Shown here piece after piece: positions 1 through 4,741 of a DNA stretch of 6,039 nucleotides. Every line of letters begins with the position of its first letter. Positions within the stretch are counted from its first letter, which is position 1. The DNA is from Candidatus Zixiibacteriota bacterium (GTDB lineage: Bacteria > Zixibacteria > MSB-5A5 > CAIYYT01): NCBI GenBank assembly GCA_026397575.1, contig JAPLUP010000092.1:1-6039 (forward strand). The letters are read 5' to 3'. Position numbers and translations under genes: made by a program. Under the pieces are notes generated by a model. The model worked only from the letters and a program-made list of their open reading frames with translations. It ran no database searches and was not told the origin of the DNA.

Positions 1-62
1 AGTCTCAGCATCCACACTGTTGGATGATGTAGAAGTTCCGTTTTGGAAAGCGGCTGGAGACT
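1..62 (+). other. possible three-way-junction RNA fold in the leader of the IPTL-CTERM gene
   Basis: The first 62 bases can fold into a closed multibranch structure. Bases 1-9 pair with 53-62 (AGTCTC with GAGACT, then AGC with GCT, with one bulged G at 56). Bases 10-14 pair with 21-25 (ATCCA/TGGAT, six-base loop), and 36-39 pair with 45-48 (TTCC/GGAA, five-base loop). It ends about 40 bases before the start codon at 103. I do not recognise a known riboswitch class; it lacks the conserved blocks of cyclic-di-GMP-I aptamers. The window edge cuts anything further upstream, and no good promoter is visible here. Short pairings like these can arise by chance, so this is a candidate only. Confidence 0.25.
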
Positions 63-102
63 GAAAGTTCTAAACCATGACAAGTATTAGGGAGAAGTGA
101 GT

Positions 103-561
103 ATGATGTATTCAGGTTTCGGTAGAATTCTCGTTCTGGTCGTTCTTGTCGGCCTGTTTCTGTTTGGCGGGACCGCGCTGGCGGCTAATCAAAGTGTCAC
201 TGTCACTCTTGATGCCAATGGCAATCTCGTTTGTCCGAATTTTGGGCAATTGAACGCAGGCGACATTCTGACCGTGATTAACGGAACTGTAACCAAGAAC
301 ATACAGGTGGCCTACAACGGAGGAGCTTTCGGGGCCCCGCTTAGCCCGGGCCAACAAATCACGTTCGTCGGCACGAATTCTTGCGACAAATATGGCGTCT
401 GGCTATCAGCAAAAGGAAACCCAAATTACGGATATGAATGTCCCCCATCTATCCCGACGCTTTCCGAATGGGCGATGATTGTGTTCAGCGTACTGCTGTT
501 GGGAATGATGACATATTATGTTATCAGGCGTCGTAGAACCGCACAGGTGACGGCGTTCTGA
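103..561 (+). CDS. small secreted IPTL-CTERM sorting-domain protein (exosortase H substrate)
   Basis: A 152-residue precursor exported by Sec and probably processed at its C-terminus by the exosortase encoded next. The N-terminus is a signal peptide: one Arg near residue 8, a hydrophobic core rich in Leu and Val, then a TALAA cleavage region near residue 27. The mature part is only about 90 residues, looks beta-rich, has three Cys (VCP, SCD, ECP) and matches no family I know. The tail is diagnostic: IPTLSEW from about residue 117, one hydrophobic helix, then a basic RRRR cluster and a short end, which is the tripartite IPTL-CTERM signal. I chose ATG 103 over GTG 97 because GGAG at 91-94 lies 8 nt from 103 but only 2 nt from 97; ATG 106 is also possible. 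The stop lies 6 nt before the xrtH start. The fate of the mature protein (surface-attached or released) is not visible from sequence. Confidence 0.88.
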   Translation: MMYSGFGRILVLVVLVGLFLFGGTALAANQSVTVTLDANGNLVCPNFGQLNAGDILTVINGTVTKNIQVAYNGGAFGAPLSPGQQITFVGTNSCDKYGVWLSAKGNPNYGYECPPSIPTLSEWAMIVFSVLLLGMMTYYVIRRRRTAQVTAF

Positions 562-567
562 GGTGAG

Positions 568-1152
568 ATGAGGAGAAAGAGAATAGATGAAGGGGAGTGG
601 CCAGCCGGCCGCTCCCCTCATAAACGCATTGCGGAATCGATCCGGATGAATCGGGATCTCCTGAAGGCCTATACTATTTTTGCCCTTTTTACCGGGGTCG
701 GATTCGCAATCGTCTTGGCGGATTGGAGCAGCGGGTATTTTCTTGACCCGATCAACTGCTTCACTGCCTCCGCGTCAGGCTGGATCATCAATCTTCTTGG
801 CGGCCAGTCGACCGTGACTCAGACACACATTTCGTCACCGTACGGGGGGGTCAGCATCGCCGAAGGATGCAATTCGGTCTATGTAACAATTCTCTTTCTG
901 GCCGGGGTTTTTGCCTTCCCAACTAGTTGGAGGAAGAAGTGGCTCGGCGCGCTGTTGGGGACGGTCGCCCTGTTTGTGATCAATCTGGTAAGGGTGGCGA
1001 CTCTCTTCTACCTAAGCGGGAGCAATACTTGGCTCTTCCAGGAGGCGCATCTGCACATCTGGCAGTTTGCCATTATCCTGATCGGTGGTTTGCTTTGGTT
1101 GCTCTGGTATGACAAAATCGTGAAGGAGCCAAAGAACGCGAAGGGTTTATAA
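568..1152 (+). CDS. xrtH: exosortase H (IPTL-CTERM-specific membrane transpeptidase/protease)
   Basis: A polytopic inner-membrane cysteine peptidase of the exosortase/archaeosortase family, expected to cleave IPTL-CTERM tails near the outer face of the membrane. The family triad is visible: Cys101 in AEGCNSVYV, Arg142 in NLVRVATLFY, and His161 (or His163) in QEAHLHIWQ. Hydrophobic segments lie near residues 34-51, 103-119, 125-148 and 164-182, and the 194-residue length suits the compact XrtH type. ATG 568 has GAGGTGA immediately upstream, a strong anti-SD match with short spacing. However, the first 26 residues are polar and atypical and are encoded across a strong hairpin, so ATG 646 (MNRDLLKAY) is a reasonable alternative start. 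The assignment to type H rests on the fold signature plus the adjacent IPTL substrate. It is probably co-transcribed with the substrate gene and the membrane protein that follows. Confidence 0.88.
   Translation: MRRKRIDEGEWPAGRSPHKRIAESIRMNRDLLKAYTIFALFTGVGFAIVLADWSSGYFLDPINCFTASASGWIINLLGGQSTVTQTHISSPYGGVSIAEGCNSVYVTILFLAGVFAFPTSWRKKWLGALLGTVALFVINLVRVATLFYLSGSNTWLFQEAHLHIWQFAIILIGGLLWLLWYDKIVKEPKNAKGL
587..621 (+). other. strong hairpin at the substrate/xrtH junction
   Basis: AGGGGAG at 591-597 is the exact reverse complement of CTCCCCT at 612-618. Inside it GGCC 599-602 pairs with GGCC 607-610 around a four-base loop, with a T-G wobble joining the two stems. Outside it ATG 587-589 can pair with CAT 619-621 across one bulged A. 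No T-run follows, so it is not an intrinsic terminator. It lies 26 nt after the substrate stop codon, overlapping the first codons of xrtH as called from ATG 568 or upstream of the alternative start at 646. It may protect the 3' end of the substrate message or reduce translation of the peptidase, so that substrate exceeds enzyme; that role is inference. Confidence 0.6.
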
Positions 1153-1162
1153 GTTTCTCCTA

Positions 1163-1774
1163 ATGACTGCCATCTGGTGGGTGGTGTTACTGCTGCTCTG
1201 GCTATGGGTATCACCGGTTTACAGCCAGTTGCTGGTGGCCATAGGCAATGTCATTTTCCAAACAAATCCCTTCAACCATGATGAAATGGTTTTCGGGAGT
1301 CAGGACCGGTGTATCAAGAGTGACGTTTACTTTGACATCCGAAATCTTACTACAGGTGAGGCAGGGCGTGGCCATTTCAAATTCTCCGCCGACGCGGAAC
1401 GGTTTCATTTTAACATCACGATATTCCTGGCGTTGTTCCTCGCTACGCCGTTCGACGGCCAGATCGGCAAAAAATTCCTGTACATTCTTGTCGGCTGGCT
1501 TGTGCTTCTCATGACGCAGTCACTGGATTTGTTTCTGCAAACTCAGGACAACAAACTGGTCAACTTCGGAAGAATGGCGCAAGCCCAGAACCTGCAACCC
1601 TTGGCCGCCATAGATCACTGGCTGAGCTGGGCAGGACGTTATTTCCTGCTAGTCGGCAACATTGTTATTCCTCTCCTTTTGTGGCTGTTTGCCGGCATAC
1701 CTCGTCTTAAGAGCAAGGTCGTTGCGAATAACGACGACTTGGAGAGTCCGGCAACACAGGCTTTAACCATATAG
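1163..1774 (+). CDS. exosortase H-associated multipass membrane protein
   Basis: A 203-residue integral membrane protein placed 10 nt after xrtH. Hydrophobic segments are near residues 4-30, 81-97, 104-126 and 159-180. A polar loop of about 50 residues between the first two (containing FGSQDRC and a stretch around residues 55-80) and another after the third (about 127-158) would lie on the same face, probably the periplasmic side. The C-terminus is polar and acidic. I see no catalytic motif. Size, topology and position immediately after xrtH match the family annotated as exosortase H-associated membrane protein; the match rests on context and topology more than on a motif. Its role is unknown; a subunit or chaperone for XrtH, or a substrate-handling partner, would be reasonable. 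ATG 1163 has no clear Shine-Dalgarno sequence (AAGGG near 1141 is too distant), which suggests translational coupling to xrtH. Confidence 0.7.
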   Translation: MTAIWWVVLLLLWLWVSPVYSQLLVAIGNVIFQTNPFNHDEMVFGSQDRCIKSDVYFDIRNLTTGEAGRGHFKFSADAERFHFNITIFLALFLATPFDGQIGKKFLYILVGWLVLLMTQSLDLFLQTQDNKLVNFGRMAQAQNLQPLAAIDHWLSWAGRYFLLVGNIVIPLLLWLFAGIPRLKSKVVANNDDLESPATQALTI

Positions 1775-1872
1775 CGAACACAATCGGATACGCCAGGGGT
1801 GTCGGAGTGCAAGTTATTGTCGACATGGACGTTGCGTAAACTGAAGCTGCGAGCATTTTCTTACAAATATTC

Positions 1873-1901
1873 TTGACAAGGGTCGAAAGGGTTGTTATAG
1901 T
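1873..1901 (+). promoter_or_regulatory. sigma-70 type promoter
   Basis: A perfect -35 box TTGACA (1873-1878) is separated by exactly 17 nt from a -10 box TATAGT (1896-1901; five of six bases match TATAAT). Transcription would start near 1907-1909, about 13 nt before the tRNA-like sequence. It is the best promoter in the window. It is also the only convincing candidate for the zinc-ribbon/guaB genes downstream, if transcription passes the terminator at 2070. Confidence 0.75.
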
Positions 1902-1920
1902 AAAAGACTTGGACACAGTT

Positions 1921-1978
1921 GGGCCCATAGCTCTTCACATCCGAGAGGTCACTGGTTCAAATCCAGTATTGCCCACCA
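1921..1978 (+). pseudogene. internally deleted tRNA gene remnant, Val(CAC)-like 3' half
   Basis: From 1934 to 1978 the sequence is a standard tRNA 3' half: anticodon loop TTCACAT (T33 followed by CAC), 3' anticodon strand CCGAG, variable region AGGTC, T-arm ACTGG-TTCAAAT-CCAGT with a perfect 5-bp stem, acceptor strand ATTGCCC, discriminator A and encoded CCA. Directly before it, 1921-1933 reads GGGCCCA-TA-GCTC, like tRNA positions 1-13. About 18 nt that should carry the D loop, 3' D strand and 5' anticodon strand are missing, and only four of seven acceptor pairs form (GGGC with GCCC). At 58 nt it cannot form a normal tRNA. The Val reading rests only on where the anticodon loop falls. It could be a deleted tRNA gene, an integration scar, or a tRNA-like domain of a larger RNA. 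Confidence 0.7.
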
Positions 1979-2069
1979 TAGAAACCGTGACGAGGTAGGT
2001 TGGTGACTTTGACGGGAAACCTAAGAACTCGATTGAACAGCAAAAGAGACATAGCGGGTTATTGTGGAT

Positions 2070-2097
2070 GCACTGGATGGTCAGTGCGTTTTTTTTT
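2070..2097 (+). terminator. Rho-independent terminator (or attenuator)
   Basis: A perfect 6-bp stem GCACTG (2070-2075) / CAGTGC (2082-2087) with a six-base loop is followed after one G by nine consecutive T (2089-2097). It ends the transcript started near 1908, giving an RNA of about 190 nt. It stands only 25 nt before the ribosome binding site of the zinc-ribbon gene, a position equally suited to an attenuator. Confidence 0.85.
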
Positions 2098-2135
2098 CTC
2101 TTTGGCTGAGCGACAAGTACCGGAGGCGTGCGTAG

Positions 2136-2846
2136 ATGCATGAAGACATCAGGCTTCTAAAAGAGTTGCAGGACATTGATTACTGGATCGGGGAGTTGGA
2201 ACGATCCAAAGCTTTCTTGCCCGACATGATGAAGAACCTACAAGAACAGATGGCTTCCATGGCCGCTGATCTGTCACAGAAGAAAGCCCGGCTGCGCCAA
2301 GCTCAGATAGAAATCAAGGAACTGGAAATCAAGATTGCGAAGACCAAGGAACTCAAGGAGAAATACCAGGAGCAGATGCTCACGATCAAGACCAACAAGG
2401 AGTATGATGCTCTGGTGGCACAGATCGATGGCGCCAAGACCGAGATAACAAAAGACGAGGAACGCTGTCTGGAGTTGATGACCGAGATCGAACAACTCAA
2501 GGCTTCGGTTACGCAGCTTGATGAGGAAAACGTGACTGTCCAGAGGGATAACGCCGGTCGACTCATTGATTTGCAGTTACAGATTGATTCTGTTCAGGGC
2601 AAGATGGATGAGAAAGAGGCATACCGCGACAATCTGGTCAGGAAAGTGTCCAAGACCGCTATGGCCACCTATGAACGCGTGCGCAAAGGACGCGGTGGTG
2701 ACGTGGTGGTGACGCTCAGGCGCGGCGCTTGTGGCGAGTGCTTCAAATCGCAGCCTCCGCAGAAGATTCAGCAGATCAAGAAGGGGACCACTATGGAAAC
2801 CTGCGCTTCGTGCGGCAGGATACTGATCTGGGAAGGGGAAGAATAG
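2136..2846 (+). CDS. coiled-coil C4-type zinc-ribbon protein (zf-RING_7 / HP0958-CT398-like)
   Basis: A 236-residue cytosolic protein with two parts. Residues about 10-175 form a long, charged, heptad-rich antiparallel coiled coil containing an LTIKTNKEYDAL segment typical of the family. The C-terminus is a zinc ribbon with Cys199-x2-Cys202 and Cys223-x2-Cys226 as metal ligands. Relatives in Helicobacter (HP0958) and Chlamydia (CT398) have been linked to sigma-54 and, for HP0958, flagellar mRNA binding; in most bacteria the role is unsettled and I would not transfer those functions here. The start is well supported: GGAGG 2122-2126 lies 9 nt before ATG 2136. It is followed after 3 nt by guaB, implying coupled translation. 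Genes of this family are often found near rnpB in other bacteria, and rnpB lies two positions downstream here. Confidence 0.85.
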   Translation: MHEDIRLLKELQDIDYWIGELERSKAFLPDMMKNLQEQMASMAADLSQKKARLRQAQIEIKELEIKIAKTKELKEKYQEQMLTIKTNKEYDALVAQIDGAKTEITKDEERCLELMTEIEQLKASVTQLDEENVTVQRDNAGRLIDLQLQIDSVQGKMDEKEAYRDNLVRKVSKTAMATYERVRKGRGGDVVVTLRRGACGECFKSQPPQKIQQIKKGTTMETCASCGRILIWEGEE

Positions 2847-2849
2847 CAG

Positions 2850-4316
2850 GTGGCTCAGATTCTCCCGGAAATGGGTTTGACTTTTGACGACGTGCTGATC
2901 GTTCCGCAACTTGCGGAGATTCATCCGCGCGAGGTTGACGTAACGACTCAGCTCACGCGCAATATTCGTCTCAATATTCCGCTCATTTCGTCGGCCATGG
3001 ACACTGTGAGTGAATCGGGACTGGCGATTGCGATTGCCCGCGAGGGTGGTGTGGGAATAATCCACAAGAACATGTCTCTGCAGAAGCAAGCCGAAGAGGT
3101 TGACAAGGTCAAGCGGTCGGAAGCAGGGATGATCGTGAGTCCGATTACGCTGACGCGTGACCAGACGATTGGCGAGGCGCTGGCGGTTATGCAGCGCTAT
3201 TCCATTTCGGGAATTCCTATTGTTGAAAATTCCCGTCTCGTTGGTATTCTGACCAACAGGGATCTGCGCTTCCATCCGGCGCCGCAAACGCTGGTCTCGG
3301 AAATCATGACCAAGGATAATCTGATCACGGTGCGGGAAGGGACGACAATGGAGCAGGCGAAGGAGATTCTGCACAAACATCGGATAGAGAAACTGCCAAT
3401 TGTCGATGACCAGATGAATCTGAAGGGAATGATCACGGTCAAAGACATTATGAAGAAACTCCGCTATCCGAACGCTTGCAAGGACGGTCGCGGACGGCTG
3501 TGTGTCGGCGCCGCTGTCGGCATCGGAAGTGATCTGTTGCCGCGCGCCGAGGCGATCATCGCGGCCGGCGTTGATTTATTGGTGCTGGATAGCTCCCACG
3601 GGCACAGCCGTGGCGTTTTGGATGCCGCGAAAACGCTGAAAAAGCGATTCCCCGACATCGACTTGGTCGCGGGCAACGTTGCCACAGGTGACGGGACGAA
3701 AGCGCTTATTGACGCTGGCGCGGATGCCGTAAAGGTTGGTATCGGTCCGGGGGCGATTTGCACGACCCGAGTGATTTCCGGTGGTGGTGTGCCCCAGGTG
3801 ACGGCGATCATGGAGTCGGTTGCGGTGGCTACGAAACAGAACGTTCCAGTAATTGCAGACGGCGGGATTCGCTATTCGGGTGACATCTGCAAGGCTTTAG
3901 CGGCAGGCGCACATTGTGTTATGGTAGGTTCCTTGCTGGCGGGGACTGAAGAATCTCCAGGCGAGACAATCCTGTTAGAGGGGAGGAGCTTCAAAGTGTA
4001 CCGCGGTATGGGATCGATCGGCGCGATGAAGGACGGCACAAAAGACCGCTATTTCCAAGAGAATACCGAGGATATGTCCAAGCTGGTGCCTGAGGGGATT
4101 GAGGGACGCGTGCCGTATAAAGGCCCCCTGGCCGACCTCGTATTCCAGCTTGTCGGCGGTTTGCGCTCCGGCATGGGTCTTTGTGGAGCCAAGAGCATTG
4201 AGGATTTGCGTACTAAGACAAAGTTCATTAGAATAAGTACAGCCGGTCTAAGGGAAAGCCATCCGCATGATGTGACCATCAGCAAAGAGGCACCCAACTA
4301 CCGTATGATGTATTAG
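2850..4316 (+). CDS. guaB: inosine-5'-monophosphate dehydrogenase
   Basis: Catalyses NAD-dependent oxidation of IMP to XMP, the committed step of GMP synthesis, as a cytosolic tetramer. All hallmarks of the full-length bacterial enzyme are visible in 488 residues: [11 protein letters not shown] near the N-terminus; [10 protein letters not shown]; two CBS domains, roughly residues 93-145 and 150-205; LDSSHGHS; the active-site loop [11 protein letters not shown] with nucleophile Cys304; the IMP-binding [11 protein letters not shown] and [23 protein letters not shown]; and the flap [11 protein letters not shown] with the Arg420/Tyr423 region. The GTG start at 2850 lies 3 nt after the previous stop, with AAGGGGAA at 2833-2840 as ribosome binding site; ATG 2871 would cut too close to the conserved FDDV block. 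No residue looks abnormal. Co-transcription with the zinc-ribbon gene is very likely. Confidence 0.97.
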   Translation: MAQILPEMGLTFDDVLIVPQLAEIHPREVDVTTQLTRNIRLNIPLISSAMDTVSESGLAIAIAREGGVGIIHKNMSLQKQAEEVDKVKRSEAGMIVSPITLTRDQTIGEALAVMQRYSISGIPIVENSRLVGILTNRDLRFHPAPQTLVSEIMTKDNLITVREGTTMEQAKEILHKHRIEKLPIVDDQMNLKGMITVKDIMKKLRYPNACKDGRGRLCVGAAVGIGSDLLPRAEAIIAAGVDLLVLDSSHGHSRGVLDAAKTLKKRFPDIDLVAGNVATGDGTKALIDAGADAVKVGIGPGAICTTRVISGGGVPQVTAIMESVAVATKQNVPVIADGGIRYSGDICKALAAGAHCVMVGSLLAGTEESPGETILLEGRSFKVYRGMGSIGAMKDGTKDRYFQENTEDMSKLVPEGIEGRVPYKGPLADLVFQLVGGLRSGMGLCGAKSIEDLRTKTKFIRISTAGLRESHPHDVTISKEAPNYRMMY

Positions 4317-4347
4317 TGGTTTAGGGAGTAGTTTTTGAGTCCAATAT

Positions 4348-4718
4348 ATTCCGAAGCAGGTGATGCGGCCGCGTCCCGTTACAGCGGGATGAGGAAAGTC
4401 CGAGCTTCACTGAGCAGGATACCTCCTAACGGGAGGGCGGAGCAATCCGACGGAAAGTGCAACAGAAAGGATACCGCCTTGCGACTTCGGTCGCGAGGTA
4501 AGGGTGAAATGGTGGTGTAAGAGACCACCGGCGGCGGGAGTAATCTCGCCGGACCGGCAAACCCTATCCGAAGCAAGACCAAATAGGGGAGAAGAGCTGC
4601 TCAGACTCGTTATTACTCCCGGGTAGGTTGCTTGAGGTTCGGCGCAAGCCGAATCCCAGAGGAATGGCTGCAGGGCCTTAGGCCTGAACAGAACTCGGCT
4701 TACGGACTGCTTCGGAAT
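4348..4718 (+). ncRNA. rnpB: RNase P RNA, bacterial type A
   Basis: The catalytic RNA that removes 5' leaders from tRNA precursors. The universally conserved blocks occur in order: GAGGAAAGTCCGAGC (4391-4405), ACAGAAAG then ATACCGCC (4462-4478), GTAAGAG (4517-4523), CGGCAAACCC near 4555-4564, GCAAGACCAAATAGGGG (4573-4589) with its P15 partner GGTTGCTTGAG near 4626, and ACAGAACTCGGCTTAC (4688-4703). The ends are set by P1: ATTCCGAAGCAG (4348-4359) is perfectly complementary to CTGCTTCGGAAT (4707-4718), 12 bp. The length of about 371 nt and the P15-P17 region fit the ancestral A type. It sits 31 nt after guaB and 23 nt before recJ. No strong promoter of its own is visible, so processing from a guaB transcript or a weak promoter inside guaB is possible. 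Confidence 0.95.
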
Positions 4719-4728
4719 TTTTGTTTTT
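4707..4728 (+). terminator. possible rnpB terminator: 3' strand of P1 plus T-rich tract
   Basis: The 3' strand of the P1 helix runs directly into two groups of five T separated by one G (4718-4728). The helix partner lies about 350 nt upstream, not in a local hairpin, so this is not a textbook intrinsic terminator; partial readthrough into recJ, 14 nt on, is likely. Confidence 0.35.
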
Positions 4729-4741
4729 GAAGAGGTATTGA

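Larger units (their letters stand above)
1775..2135. other. 361-bp stretch between cassettes without a protein gene
   Basis: This stretch holds three recognisable parts, listed separately: a promoter, a tRNA-like remnant and an intrinsic terminator. In 1775-1872 I see no gene, no convincing terminator for the exosortase operon and no repeat. In 1979-2069 there is one weak possible stem (AGGTT/AACCT around 1996-2021) and no known RNA family. Between the terminator and the Shine-Dalgarno GGAGG at 2122-2126 there is no clear -35/-10 pair. Confidence 0.6.

Noticed and set aside
20..96. Sigma-54 promoter before the IPTL-CTERM gene, as known for some PEP-CTERM genes
   Set aside because: No GG and GC pair with the required 10-nt spacing and flanking consensus could be found.
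1775..1870. Terminator for the exosortase operon
   Set aside because: Only very short inverted repeats (for example GCT/AGC before ATTTTCTT near 1848-1862) are present; too weak to call.
1908..2097. T-box or purine riboswitch in the leader upstream of the zinc-ribbon gene
   Set aside because: Neither the T-box sequence nor the conserved purine-aptamer core is present; the tRNA-like part is a real tRNA relic rather than a T-box.
1935..2141. Minus-strand open frame of 68 codons ending in a GFEPVTSRM-like peptide
   Set aside because: This peptide is the well-known false translation of the antisense of tRNA T-arm sequence; here it covers the tRNA remnant and the terminator.
2577..3380. Minus-strand open frame of 267 codons
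   Set aside because: It lies antisense to the zinc-ribbon gene and guaB, both of which have clear family motifs; it has a low-complexity, Arg/His/Asn-rich shadow composition.
4335..4520. Plus-strand open frame of 61 codons
   Set aside because: It lies inside RNase P RNA and is explained by its conserved structural blocks.
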